Shown one piece after another: positions 35,594 to 45,387 of a DNA stretch of 64,000 bases. The notes under the pieces are model-generated. The model ran no database searches and was not told where the DNA came from. It saw nothing but the letters and a program-made list of their open reading frames with translations. The stretch covers positions 431,858 through 495,857 of the forward strand of contig DF970666.1 in assembly GCA_001270045.2 (NCBI GenBank), given 5' to 3'. Position 1 is the stretch's first letter, and each line of letters starts with the position of its first letter. The stretch is from Bacteroidales bacterium 6E. GTDB taxonomy: Bacteria > Bacteroidota > Bacteroidia > Bacteroidales > Prolixibacteraceae. A program made the translations under genes and the position numbers.

Positions 35594-36394
35594 ATGAAAA
35601 CAATGGACGAAGAGTTCTTATATAAAAAGATTCAGGAAGCATTGGAAAGCATACCCGAGAATTTCAATATTCTGGAAGAGCAGATTGATGTTGAATTGCA
35701 AATTGAATACTTCGAATTTGCCCGAAAGTTCAGGGATGATGACAAAGTTGATTATTACCTTGGGCTAAAAGACGGATTGTTCGATTCACTGTCTGATCTG
35801 GATACCCGGAAAAAAATCCTTGTTGCATTGGCTTCATCCAGCGAAGTTGAGTCATTCAGGGCTATAGAGCAATATCTGAAAGATCCCGACAAGGAATTGA
35901 AAGACTGGGCCGTTCTGGCATTACAGGAAAGCCGGATGCTCATGCATAGTGCACTGCTCGACGAACAACAGGTTTTTATCTCTACAGGCTTGGGCGGGAA
36001 AGGCCAAAAACTTCGCTATTTTGTGGTATTCCTGAATAAAAGTGGTGGTGAACTTTCTGAAATGCAGAAGAAACTGCTGCACGATGAGCTGAAATATGCA
36101 GTTGATCAAAACGACGGTGAGTTGGAGGAATTGTCAAGCATGATTGATTTTACCACGGCAACAGTGATCATTCCAATCAAGGCACCGCTAAAAGAGTTAT
36201 TCAGGGGTATTATCGATGAGTGTAACCAATATGGGGATTTCCTGAAGGAAGACATGGTAATCACCAATGTAAAGAAGCTGAATCCTTTCGAGATTGTGGA
36301 ATTACTTAATCAGCAACGAGATGCTGAAGCGGAAGGTAACTCTGAGGATCCTGAGGATCTGGATGAATCATTTGACGAGGAAGAAGATGAATAA
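35594..36394 (+). CDS. Conserved HEAT-like protein with acidic tail
   Basis: A 266-residue cytoplasmic protein not recognised as a named family. Residues about 1-110 look helical and HEAT-like (FFDSLSDLDTRKKILVALAS-type helices, IEQYLKDPDKELKDWAVLAL). The middle has a beta-rich stretch (QVFISTGLGGKGQKLRYFVV) and ATVIIPIKAPLKELFRGIID. The last ~30 residues are strongly acidic (EGNSEDPEDLDESFDEEEDE). The following thiamine-binding-type gene overlaps its end by 8 bp, so the two are translationally coupled. Confidence 0.7.
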   Translation: MKTMDEEFLYKKIQEALESIPENFNILEEQIDVELQIEYFEFARKFRDDDKVDYYLGLKDGLFDSLSDLDTRKKILVALASSSEVESFRAIEQYLKDPDKELKDWAVLALQESRMLMHSALLDEQQVFISTGLGGKGQKLRYFVVFLNKSGGELSEMQKKLLHDELKYAVDQNDGELEELSSMIDFTTATVIIPIKAPLKELFRGIIDECNQYGDFLKEDMVITNVKKLNPFEIVELLNQQRDAEAEGNSEDPEDLDESFDEEEDE

Positions 36395-36683
36395 GGTAAA
36401 TGTCGCTTTTCAGGTATTGCCTGAAGCTGATGGTGAGATTAGCTATCGGGTAGTGGATGAGGCAATCCGGATAATCGCTGATTCAGGACTGGTTTATCGG
36501 GTATGTCCCTTTGAGACGGTGGTGGAATGTACCTTACAGGAAGCTACCGAACTGGTTCACAGGATTCATCAAGTATGTGAAAAAGCAGGAACAAGACGTA
36601 TGCTTACCTACCTGAAGATACAGACCGATTTCACCAGGGATGTGGAGATCGCGGATAAAATGGAGAAATACGATAATTTTTAA
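36387..36683 (+). CDS. Thiamine-binding protein of the MTH1187/YkoF (DUF77) family
   Basis: A 98-residue ferredoxin-like-fold protein: MNKVNVAFQVLPEADGEI, YRVVDEAIRIIADSGLVYRV, PFETVVECTLQEATELVHRI and RRMLTYLKIQTDFTR. The family (MTH1187, YqgV) binds thiamine or related small molecules and is often cytoplasmic. Start ATG 36387 is supported by an AGGAAG site within the end of the upstream gene and by the family N-terminus; the longer open frame to 36294 is inside the previous gene. The 8-bp overlap suggests coupled translation. Confidence 0.82.
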   Translation: MNKVNVAFQVLPEADGEISYRVVDEAIRIIADSGLVYRVCPFETVVECTLQEATELVHRIHQVCEKAGTRRMLTYLKIQTDFTRDVEIADKMEKYDNF

Positions 36684-36690
36684 AATATCG

Positions 36691-36721
36691 TTTGAATCAA
36701 AAATAAAAACAGCTATATTTG
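36691..36721 (+). promoter_or_regulatory. Promoter of tRNA-Arg
   Basis: TTTG at 36691-36694 and TATATTTG at 36714-36721, 19 bp apart, form a textbook Bacteroidetes -33/-7 promoter 28 bp before the mature tRNA. Confidence 0.75.
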
Positions 36722-36749
36722 CACCGCTTTTAACAAAAGCAAATCAAAA

Positions 36750-36822
36750 GGTCCCGTAGCTTAATGGATAGAGCATCTGACTACGGATCAGAAGGTTGGG
36801 GGTTCGAGTCTCTCCGGGATCA
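36750..36822 (+). tRNA. tRNA-Arg (anticodon ACG)
   Basis: A complete cloverleaf. Acceptor GGTCCCG (36750-36756) pairs with CGGGATC (36815-36821) and the discriminator is A. The D arm is GCTT/GAGC, the anticodon stem TCTGA/TCAGA with loop CTACGGA (anticodon ACG, expected to be read as inosine-CG for CGN codons), and the T arm has loop TTCGAGT. CCA is not encoded. Confidence 0.96.
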
Positions 36823-36831
36823 CAGAAAATC

Positions 36832-36868
36832 AAAGGGTTGCAATAAGATATATTGCAACCCTTTTTCT
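36832..36868 (+). terminator. Terminator after tRNA-Arg
   Basis: AAAGGGTTGCAATA (36832-36845) and its complement (36851-36864) form a 14-bp stem with an AGATA loop and a T-rich tail. Confidence 0.9.
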
Positions 36869-37093
36869 TTGCATACAGTTTGCCTGTTATGGAATAAATT
36901 TATCAACTTTTTAGAATTCGATCTGAAGTTGCCATTGCGTATCAAGTCATTTGACGAACCCGGAAATCATTGGTTTGGATTGTTGGGATGTTTAAACGGA
37001 CGAGACCATAAAAAAGCCATTCACCTTAAAAGTTAACAATAAGCTAAGTCTTCACAGAATTTGCAAATAGCATTGGCATAAATACCTAATTTT

Positions 37094-37555
37094 ATGAAAA
37101 ACCAAAACAAATCAACCATGATAAACAGAGGATATCTATTACGGATGATTCTTATCCTTACAATGGGTGGGATTCTTTTAATAGGTTGTGACAAAAATGA
37201 TGACGAGGAACTTTTAGACGCTTCAAGGCCTATTTTTAACATGCTATTTCCCATATCGGAATACGGGTTAAATTCTACTGAATGGTATGGGAGAAATGGG
37301 TCAGGGAATTTGGTTATCACTTTCGAAAGGACTACATGTACTTTCACTGTCACAGATTTTGTTTCAGATAAAAAAACCACCACCGCTTATGCCTATGAAT
37401 ACAATCATCCTGTCGTAACCCTGACACCGGTAAATGAGAATGAGAGTATCGTGGTTGGAAAGACAATTAGTGGCAGAGAACTGGCTGATGATGAAATGTC
37501 GTTTGTGGATGAAAAGGATGCCCCGGTTTGGATGAGAGTGTTTCGAAAAAAATAG
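37094..37555 (+). CDS. Small lipoprotein of unknown function
   Basis: A 153-residue lipoprotein not assigned to a family. The signal reads MILILTMGGILLIGC with a DKNDDEE linker after the Cys. The mature part is short and beta-rich, with EWYGRNGSGNLVITFERTTC, an internal FVSDKKTTTAYAYEYNHP and a C-terminal VWMRVFRKK, reminiscent of lipocalin-like small Bacteroidetes lipoproteins. A TAATTTTA -7-like element overlaps the first ATG, so the ATG at 37118 (MINRGYLL), which gives a signal peptide of normal length, may be the true start. It is monocistronic. Confidence 0.65.
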   Translation: MKNQNKSTMINRGYLLRMILILTMGGILLIGCDKNDDEELLDASRPIFNMLFPISEYGLNSTEWYGRNGSGNLVITFERTTCTFTVTDFVSDKKTTTAYAYEYNHPVVTLTPVNENESIVVGKTISGRELADDEMSFVDEKDAPVWMRVFRKK

Positions 37556-37683
37556 CCATTAATCATGCATTAAAATATTTTTAAGTGTTAGTTTATTTTC
37601 AATCTCATGTCAGTTGAATGAAAAATTTAGTTGCGATTTTGATATTCTATTTTACCCATGTTTCAGGTACCCATAAAATAATC

Positions 37684-37718
37684 AGAGGCTGCCTTGTGGG
37701 CAGTCTCTGGTTGTTTTC
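37684..37718. terminator. Terminator between convergent lipoprotein genes
   Basis: AGAGGCTGCC (37684-37693) and GGCAGTCTCT (37699-37708) form a 10-bp stem with one G-U pair; GGTTGTTTTC follows. Confidence 0.75.
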
Positions 37719-37759
37719 AATGGCTTTCTGTTTCTAATATTTTCTGAATATTTTAATAA

Positions 37760-38374
37760 TTACGGTACGATCGGAAGGATGACCGCGTCGATCACATGAA
37801 TAATCCCGTTGGATGCGCTGATGTTGGGTGAAACTATATTAGCTGTATTCCCCACTGCGGTAATCATCCCTGCTGAAGATACACTAAAAGAAGTACCAAG
37901 CAGGGTTTCGATAATACGGTCTTTGACAGGAGGCACCACACTGTTGGCGGCACGACGGCCTTCTACAACATGGTAAAGAAGTACATTCAGGACAAGCTCT
38001 GCAGGAAGATCAGTGATTCCAGATACGCCCAATGATCCGTATAAATCCTGGAATGCCTTGTTTGTCGGCGCAAAGACTGTGTACTGATCGGTTCCATTGC
38101 TGAATAGATTAACCAGTCCGGGACTTGGCATGATATTATTATCTACATAAACAAGTGCACCCACCAATTCGGTAAAACCTGCTTCGCCGGCAATAGTGGC
38201 AATTGATTTGTCGGATGGTGCCAGGGCACGACCTTTTTTAAGCTCAACATCAGAGGAATAAGACTGCTGTTCGGCGAACATGTCGTCTTCTTTTTCACAA
38301 CTTACCGCAAATACTGCAGCGAATACCAAGGCTACGAGTGCCAGACTTTTGAATTTCAATTTCATTGTTTTCAT
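37760..38374 (-). CDS. Fasciclin-domain lipoprotein
   Basis: A 204-residue surface lipoprotein (signal LVALVFAAVFAVSC, Cys26). One fasciclin (FAS1) domain spans residues about 60-204, with IATIAGEAGFTELVGALVYV, YTVFAPTNKAFQDLYG (the H1-type motif), NVLLYHVVEGRR (the YH motif) and the closing GIIHVIDAVILP (H2). FAS1 domains mediate adhesion, and in bacteria they are often extracellular. It is monocistronic. Confidence 0.95.
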   Translation of the reverse strand: MKTMKLKFKSLALVALVFAAVFAVSCEKEDDMFAEQQSYSSDVELKKGRALAPSDKSIATIAGEAGFTELVGALVYVDNNIMPSPGLVNLFSNGTDQYTVFAPTNKAFQDLYGSLGVSGITDLPAELVLNVLLYHVVEGRRAANSVVPPVKDRIIETLLGTSFSVSSAGMITAVGNTANIVSPNISASNGIIHVIDAVILPIVP

Positions 38375-38479
38375 TTCTTTCCCAGTTTTAATTGTTTTTA
38401 ATCGAATTCAGAATTAGAACAGGGTTATAAAGAAAATGTTTAAAGATTTAAGAAAAAAATTAAACAAACACATGAAATT

Positions 38480-39166
38480 TTATTTCGATGTCAGATAGTA
38501 ATATTTTGTTGACATCATGGATACCACGATTAATTGCAACCAGGTGATGGAGATTACTGCCACCTCAAACCGGTATTCCCTCATTACACCAAATTGAAGC
38601 GTGATAAAACCAAAGGCTATAATGACAAGTAGAAATCCTGCAATCGCTGTTATCCTGATGACCTTTTCTGGTCTGGTATTCCCTAATGCAGGCGCGAGCA
38701 TGATAAACGACAGGGACATAAAAGTGAATCCCAGTTCCTCCAATGCTATAAAAATTCCATGTGGATTAAACTGTGTAAGAAGGGATATACCGTCATTTTC
38801 CTGATTGATCAGAGAGGGCTGTATGACTGTAACCTGCAGGAAATAGTCAGTAATCAATATAATAGATGATATCACGGCAAATTGCAATGATATCCTGCTG
38901 AAGAGTTTACGTTCTTTCTTTACTTGTTTATGGATTGCATTCATCATCATAAGGTAGAAGATGGAAATCAACATGGCCGGAAACATCCAATAATAGTCCC
39001 TGGGAAATCTTTCATCAATATTTGTATAGGGATATTCATAACAGCCTGTGATGCAAAATGGACCAGTAAGGGGAGGCGTGTTAATAGCAATAATAAATGT
39101 TGTCATGGTTACAATGGCGGTCAAAAGGGAGATGATTATCCCAAAGTTTTGTTGGTTAAGTTTCAT
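38480..39166 (-). CDS. Six-helix membrane protein of unknown function
   Basis: A 228-residue integral membrane protein with about six hydrophobic helices: near residues 8-28, 60-78, 92-112, 137-162, 170-192 and 203-222. A short extracytoplasmic loop between helices 1 and 2 carries two Cys (GPFCITGCYEYPY), probably a disulfide. The helix pattern and the EELGFTFMSLSF segment recall DUF4386-like proteins of Bacteroidetes, but this is not certain. No operon partner: the fasciclin gene lies 105 bp downstream with its own promoter region, and the giant kinase is divergent. Confidence 0.6.
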   Translation of the reverse strand: MKLNQQNFGIIISLLTAIVTMTTFIIAINTPPLTGPFCITGCYEYPYTNIDERFPRDYYWMFPAMLISIFYLMMMNAIHKQVKKERKLFSRISLQFAVISSIILITDYFLQVTVIQPSLINQENDGISLLTQFNPHGIFIALEELGFTFMSLSFIMLAPALGNTRPEKVIRITAIAGFLLVIIAFGFITLQFGVMREYRFEVAVISITWLQLIVVSMMSTKYYYLTSK

Positions 39167-39405
39167 GTTGATTAGTTTAAGGTTTCATTCAAAGTTGAAT
39201 ATTATTGTTGATTATGGCAAGTATGACCAGGCATTATTAATCAAATTCATTTGTTTTCCCATGATCCAACCCTTTTATGAGTTTTTTGTTGTAAAATAAA
39301 AATGGTTAGTGTCTATTTTCTCACAACACATTAGGTGAAAGTTCTTTTAATTGAAAGATAAAAAACCGGCAAAACCTGTTATTTTTAGGTCATAACTAGT
39401 TTCTT

Positions 39406-42400
39406 ATGGACGGCACAAATACAAATCAGGACAGACATACTGAAGAAATGGAGGCACTTCGCCTTGAACTGGATGAAGCCAGAAAACATCTGGAAAAGAG
39501 CCGGCAGGAAAATATTTTGCTGGAAAGGCAACTCAATGAAAGAAAGATGGAACTTTGGGGGCAGAATGCCATTTCTGCCCTGCAAATCAACAATATCCTC
39601 AACTCCATACAGGAAATCATATTTATTGCCAACACTAACCGTGAAATTGAATTCATCAGTCCTGCAGTATACCGAATTGCAGGTTATCAACCCCAGGAGA
39701 TATTGGGTCAACCCATCCGCAACTTTGTACATCCCGATGACTGGCACATTCTTCAATCCATTAAAGAACAACTTGAAAGCGGAGGGAGTGCAAAAGTCGA
39801 ACTTCGCGCCGCTAATAAACAGGGGGTATATGTATGGTTAAGTGTTTCGGTCAGTACAAGGTTTGTCGAGAATCAAGTCAGGGAATTTACTGGGGTCATT
39901 TCAGATATTTCTGAGGTTAAAGTCATAGAATCCAGGCTTCGGGAGGGTAATTTACTGAACCAGACCCTAATGGAAGCTTCGCCTGATGTAATTATTTTTA
40001 CCGATTGGGATGGGAACATTGAAACAGTTTCCATGAATGCACGTGGCATGTTTGGCATTGGTCATCCAGATGATGTCAAAGGTCAGTCATTATTCAGTTT
40101 TATCCATCCCGACAGTCATCCATCAGTCGTCGAACGAATATCCTTTATCAAGAAAAACCGTCGCAGGGGTGAACTTGAATTGGTTTTGGTGAAGGTCGAT
40201 GGTTCTACATTTGATGCAGGGGTGACAGGTGAAACCATTCATCCAACAGAATCAAGTCCGGGCAGAATGGTGTTTATGGTCCGTGATATATCAGAATGGA
40301 AAAAAACTCAGAGAAAATTGGTTGAAAGCGAGGCACGGTTCCGTCATATGTTTGAGAGTATGGCACAAGGGGTCATCTATCAGGATAATGAAGGGAATAT
40401 TGTTCGGTTTAACCCAGCCGCGGAGGAAATTTTTGGATTGGAAAAGGAAGAACTGGCAAAACGTACCTCAACAGATGGCAGTTGGAAGGCCATCCGGGAA
40501 GATGGTACTGACTTTCCCGGAGAGGAACATCCATCCATGGTTTGCCTCCGTACCGGAAAGCCCGTAAACAACGTGGTAATGGGGGTTTTCCATCCAAAGG
40601 ACAAGGAACATATCTGGATATTGGTTAGTTCTACACCTTTATTTCATGAAGGTGAGGATAAGCCTTATGAAGTTTTTACGACCATATCGGATATTACGTC
40701 AAATATCAGGGCGGAGAAGGCTTTAAGGACAAGTGAAGCCAGGTTCAGGTTGTTGTTTGAAAACGCACCGGTAGGAATATCCATTGTAAATCCGGAAGGT
40801 AAAATATTGATGATCAATCGGAAATATACCGAAATGACCGGATATTCCATGAAGGAGATTCCTGACATGGAGACATGGTGGAATCTGGCTTATCCTGATG
40901 ACCACACCAGAAATGCCGTTATGGAAGAGTTTTCCGACAAGATGGCCGAATTTTATAGAACAGGCTCTCCACTCCAACCTTATGAAGGTTTGATTCGGTG
41001 CAAGGATGGGTCTCAAAAGTATCTCGAGGTGAACCTGACAAGCACTGAATCGATCCAGCTTGTCACGTTTGTCGATGTAACTGACCGACGACTGCATGCC
41101 GAACAAATCCTTGAACAGAAGCGATATATTGAAACCATTCTTTCTGCCATCAGGGACTCCAAATTTATCCTCGACCGTCATGGTAATGTAATCGAATATA
41201 TTCCAAGTAATCAGTCCTTACAGATCATTACACCGGAACAATTATTGGGTAGAAACATTTTCGAGGCTCTTCCTTGGCTGCCTGTCGACACAGTGAAGGA
41301 ATTCATGGAACAAACCTTTGAAGGATTGCCTACCATACCGTTCCAATTTGAAATCCCTGGCCATGACACTATCAGGTTTGTTGAAGCAAGGATGTCAAAA
41401 ATCGATGAGGAAAGGATCATTGTCCTTGCGAGCGACATCACCTGGCGTGTAACAGCTGAACAGGAGCTGAAGGAGACACACCGAAGGCTGAATGTAACCA
41501 TGAATAACCTCCGGGGAGTCGTCTACCGGTGCAAAAATGAAACACACTGGCCCATGGAGTTCGTCAGCCATGGGATTACTGAACTGACGGGTTATGTTCC
41601 CGAAGAATTTGTCGGATCGTCCCTGGTCAGCTTTGGTAAGTTAATCCATGAGGAAGACCGAAGTCATGTTTGGCATGAAATTCAAAAACATGTGGCGGGG
41701 CGGACAGCATACGCTATTGAATATAGGATAATTGCGAGGGATGGATCCACAAAATGGGTTTGGGAAAGAGGACAGGGAATTTTTGAAAATGAACATTTGA
41801 TTGCATTAGAAGGATTTATTTCTGATATCACTGCACGACGTAAGGCAATCGATAAACTCAAACAAAGGGAAGAGAATTATCGAACCCTTTTCGAGGATTC
41901 TCCCGTTGCCTATGGATTGCTTAAAAACGGACGGTTTATACAGTGCAATAAGGCCACCGAAATTCTCCTCAAGGCATCGAAAGATGAACTGATTGGCTTA
42001 TCGCCAATTGACCTGTCTCCGGAATTTCAATCAGATGGTCAACGTTCAGAAGAATTGGCACATCAAATGATGCAACTGGCTTGGGAAAAGGGAAACCATA
42101 CTTTTGAATGGTCACACATTCGCATTACAGGTGAGCCTTTTCTGGCAGGAATCACCCTTACACGGATGAGATATGAAGGGGAAGATGTGTTATTGTTGGC
42201 ATGGAAGGATATTACCGAACAAAGAGAGGCCGAGGATCAGATCCGCAAGCTAATCAGGGCTGTTGAACAAAGTCCGGTGAGTATCGTGATTACTGATAAA
42301 GAGGGAATCATTGAATATGCGAATCCCAAAACATGTGAAACAACCGGATATAGCCTCAAGGAACTCGTGGGTACCAATCCCAGGGTACTCAAGTCAGGCG

Positions 42401-45273
42401 AGACCCCTCCGGAAGAGTATTCCAGATTGTGGAATACAATCAGCAAGGGAAAAGAATGGAAGGGGACCTTTCACAACCGGAAGAAAAATGGAGAGTATTT
42501 CTGGGAATCTTCCACCATTGCACCGGTAATGGATTCCGCGGGAACGATCACCCACTATATCGCCATCAAGGAGGACATTACCGACAGAAAAAACATACAG
42601 GTAGCACTGATACAAAGCGAGAACCGTTACCGAAAGGTCAATGAACATAGTAAAACGGTAGTCTGGGAAGTCGACATGGAAGGACGCTATACCTATGTCA
42701 GCCCGGTATCCGAAACAGTATATGGCTATTCGCCCAATGAATTGGAAGGCAAGGTGTATTTCTATGACATTATGCCCGAAGAAAGAAGGGATGAGTTCAG
42801 GACTCTGGGACTTGAAATTATCCGCAAGGGAGAGGAATTGCGCGATTTTATAAACCCCATTCAGAAAAAGGATGGTAGCCTTATTTGGGTAACCACCGAT
42901 GGAACGGTCATGGTGGATCAGGATAACCGGACAATAGGATATCGTGGGGCTGACAATGACATTACCGAGAAAATGAAGGCAGAAGAGGAGCTGCGCAAGT
43001 TCAGGACCATTTCCGACCAAGCCAATTATGGAGCCGCTATCTCAGATCTGGAAGGTAAGTTGGTCTATGTAAATGATGCTTTTTCTGAAATGCACGGTTG
43101 GGACCGTCAGGAACTTATCGGCATGAACCTGAGGGATCTTCACCTTCCTGAAAGGCTTACTGTTGTCGAAGACTTGCTTGAAACCCTTTGTTTTCATGGT
43201 GGTTTCAAGGCAAAGGAGGTATGGAGATCCAGAAAGGATGGATCTGTCTTTCCGTCGTTAATGACAGCTACCGTGATCTACAATGATCTTCGCGAACCGC
43301 AATATCTGTCGGCTACCATTATTGACATCACAACCCAGAAGGAACAGGAAGAGGAAATCAGGATTCACAACGATAAACTAAAGGCCATTATCGCCGCCAT
43401 GCCCGATAAAATCTTTGAGCATGACCAGGACGGCAATTTTCTGGGATTTTATCTGCGGGATCCTGATACAATGCTCGCTCCAAAGGACAAGGTCATTGGC
43501 ATGAACATCCGGGATATCTTCAGTCATGAAGCTGCTGAAATCAATATTCGAAGTATCCGGCAATGTCTGGAAGAGCAATCCTTGGTCACCCACGAGTTTC
43601 ATCAGGTCATTGAGGACGTGTTGCGGTATTTTGAGGTACGTACGGTTCCCATGGGGGAAAATAAAGTATTGCGTTTTGTCAGGGATATTACAGATAAAAA
43701 ACTGAAAGAATTTGAAATCAAAAAACTTACCATCGCCATTGAACAGAGTCCGGTCTCAATTGTTGTGACCGATCCTCAAGGCAAATTTGAATATATCAGT
43801 CCGGCGTTTACCGAAATTACGGGTTATACATTTGACGATGTTGTTGGAAAACACACCCGGATATTGCAATCGGGACTCAACAGCGACGAAATGTACTCCT
43901 CTCTGTGGTCAACCATAACCGGTGGGCATACATGGGAAGGTGAGTGGTTGAATAAGAAGAAGAACGGAGAACTCTATTGGGAAAAAGTGGTCATAAGTCC
44001 AATCGCCAATGAAAAGGGAGAAATTGTCAACTACGTAGCCATAAAGGAAGACATTACCGGGCGTAAAAGAGCCGAACAGGAAATCCTGGAATTGAACACC
44101 TCCCTCGAGAAGAAAGTGAAAGAACGTACGGTTGAACTGGCTCTTTCGAATGAACAACTGATGGCTGAAATTGAGGAGAGAAAGCGTGTTGACGAAGCGC
44201 TAATGACAAAAACGGAAGAACTTGAGAAGTTCTTTACTTTGTCCCTTGATCTATTGGGTATTACAGATCTTCATGGCAATTTTCTAAAGGTCAATAATGC
44301 TTTTGAAACCATATTGGGATATCCGGCCAGTTATTTCGAAAATAAAAATTTCACACAATTCCTCCATCCCGATGATGTTGAAAAAACGGCTGAAGTGGTC
44401 AGGAGCCTGACACAGAATCTAACTGCCGAAGGATTTGTAAATCGCTATCTTACAAGCAGTGGCCAATACCGGAGTATTGAGTGGCATGTGATCAATGTGG
44501 GCGACAGGTTGTATGCGGCAGCCCGTGATGTGACGGAACGATTGAAGCTGGAGGAAACCTTGCAGGCAAACATTGCCCGAGAGAAAGAACTCAGCGAATT
44601 GAAGTCGAGGTTTGTTTCCATGGCGTCCCATGAATTCCGCACTCCTCTGGCCACCATACTCATGGCTGCCGAAACACTTTTGAATTACTGGCGCAAACTG
44701 GATGAGGAGCGGATTCACGGTAAGCTGAATACAGTAGTCGAACAGGTGAAACACCTGACTGGAATCGTTACCAATGTTCTCCAGGTTTCAAGGATCCAGG
44801 AAGGGAAAATTACTTTTATACCCAAGGAAACGGATCTGGTATATCTCGTGAGCAGCATTGTCCATTCCTTTAACCAGGACAAATCCCTTCAGAACAAAAT
44901 CACTTTTAACAGCGATTCTGACGATATCACCATGCGCCTCGACAAACAACTCATGCAACAGGTGATGAACAACTTGTTGTCCAATGCCATCAAATACTCC
45001 CAACCTGATCCCCAGGTGGAGGTCAACATTACCACCAATGACAAAATAATACAGATTAGCGTTAAAGACAATGGGGTTGGTATCCCTGAAAAAGATATGG
45101 TAAATATGTTCCAGCCCTTCTTCCGTGCAGGCAATGTCTTCAACATTGAAGGCAACGGACTGGGGCTAACCATCGTACGCGAATGTGTCCGTCTGCATGG
45201 TGGTGACGTGAGCTTTTCCAGTATACAGGGAAAAGGGAGTACTTTCTTTGTACACCTGCCGGTAAAGGCATGA
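39406..45273 (+). CDS. Soluble sensor histidine kinase with thirteen PAS domains
   Basis: A 1955-residue kinase without any membrane segment. Residues 1-60 form a coiled coil. Thirteen PAS units, about 120-130 residues each, follow from residue 64 to about 1725; they are recognisable by repeated GYSxxELxG-type cores and DITxR/K closings (for example SDISEVK, RDISEWK, VDVTDRR, SDITARR, KDITEQR, EDITDRK, NDITEKM, IDITTQK, RDITDKK, EDITGRK, RDVTERL). A second coiled coil separates units 12 and 13. The HisKA phosphoacceptor His is residue 1742 (MASHEFRTPLATIL). HATPase boxes are N (NNLLSNAIKYSQP), G1 (VKDNGVGIP) and G2 (GNGLGLTIVREC). There is no receiver domain and no response regulator gene next to it, so its partner is elsewhere. 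Units 8 and 12 are near-duplicates. Confidence 0.95.
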   Translation: MDGTNTNQDRHTEEMEALRLELDEARKHLEKSRQENILLERQLNERKMELWGQNAISALQINNILNSIQEIIFIANTNREIEFISPAVYRIAGYQPQEILGQPIRNFVHPDDWHILQSIKEQLESGGSAKVELRAANKQGVYVWLSVSVSTRFVENQVREFTGVISDISEVKVIESRLREGNLLNQTLMEASPDVIIFTDWDGNIETVSMNARGMFGIGHPDDVKGQSLFSFIHPDSHPSVVERISFIKKNRRRGELELVLVKVDGSTFDAGVTGETIHPTESSPGRMVFMVRDISEWKKTQRKLVESEARFRHMFESMAQGVIYQDNEGNIVRFNPAAEEIFGLEKEELAKRTSTDGSWKAIREDGTDFPGEEHPSMVCLRTGKPVNNVVMGVFHPKDKEHIWILVSSTPLFHEGEDKPYEVFTTISDITSNIRAEKALRTSEARFRLLFENAPVGISIVNPEGKILMINRKYTEMTGYSMKEIPDMETWWNLAYPDDHTRNAVMEEFSDKMAEFYRTGSPLQPYEGLIRCKDGSQKYLEVNLTSTESIQLVTFVDVTDRRLHAEQILEQKRYIETILSAIRDSKFILDRHGNVIEYIPSNQSLQIITPEQLLGRNIFEALPWLPVDTVKEFMEQTFEGLPTIPFQFEIPGHDTIRFVEARMSKIDEERIIVLASDITWRVTAEQELKETHRRLNVTMNNLRGVVYRCKNETHWPMEFVSHGITELTGYVPEEFVGSSLVSFGKLIHEEDRSHVWHEIQKHVAGRTAYAIEYRIIARDGSTKWVWERGQGIFENEHLIALEGFISDITARRKAIDKLKQREENYRTLFEDSPVAYGLLKNGRFIQCNKATEILLKASKDELIGLSPIDLSPEFQSDGQRSEELAHQMMQLAWEKGNHTFEWSHIRITGEPFLAGITLTRMRYEGEDVLLLAWKDITEQREAEDQIRKLIRAVEQSPVSIVITDKEGIIEYANPKTCETTGYSLKELVGTNPRVLKSGETPPEEYSRLWNTISKGKEWKGTFHNRKKNGEYFWESSTIAPVMDSAGTITHYIAIKEDITDRKNIQVALIQSENRYRKVNEHSKTVVWEVDMEGRYTYVSPVSETVYGYSPNELEGKVYFYDIMPEERRDEFRTLGLEIIRKGEELRDFINPIQKKDGSLIWVTTDGTVMVDQDNRTIGYRGADNDITEKMKAEEELRKFRTISDQANYGAAISDLEGKLVYVNDAFSEMHGWDRQELIGMNLRDLHLPERLTVVEDLLETLCFHGGFKAKEVWRSRKDGSVFPSLMTATVIYNDLREPQYLSATIIDITTQKEQEEEIRIHNDKLKAIIAAMPDKIFEHDQDGNFLGFYLRDPDTMLAPKDKVIGMNIRDIFSHEAAEINIRSIRQCLEEQSLVTHEFHQVIEDVLRYFEVRTVPMGENKVLRFVRDITDKKLKEFEIKKLTIAIEQSPVSIVVTDPQGKFEYISPAFTEITGYTFDDVVGKHTRILQSGLNSDEMYSSLWSTITGGHTWEGEWLNKKKNGELYWEKVVISPIANEKGEIVNYVAIKEDITGRKRAEQEILELNTSLEKKVKERTVELALSNEQLMAEIEERKRVDEALMTKTEELEKFFTLSLDLLGITDLHGNFLKVNNAFETILGYPASYFENKNFTQFLHPDDVEKTAEVVRSLTQNLTAEGFVNRYLTSSGQYRSIEWHVINVGDRLYAAARDVTERLKLEETLQANIAREKELSELKSRFVSMASHEFRTPLATILMAAETLLNYWRKLDEERIHGKLNTVVEQVKHLTGIVTNVLQVSRIQEGKITFIPKETDLVYLVSSIVHSFNQDKSLQNKITFNSDSDDITMRLDKQLMQQVMNNLLSNAIKYSQPDPQVEVNITTNDKIIQISVKDNGVGIPEKDMVNMFQPFFRAGNVFNIEGNGLGLTIVRECVRLHGGDVSFSSIQGKGSTFFVHLPVKA

Positions 45274-45387
45274 CCTTCCTCCGAACTTGATCAGGCTTTG
45301 AACAATCAGGCGAAGGAAGTTTCTGCAATTTTCGGTTACATGGTCACAAAACCGTGAAAATCTTTTCAATCGAGAAACTGACTAAAG

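Noticed and set aside
42394..43020. 208-codon minus-strand frame
   Set aside because: Antisense shadow inside the multi-PAS kinase gene.
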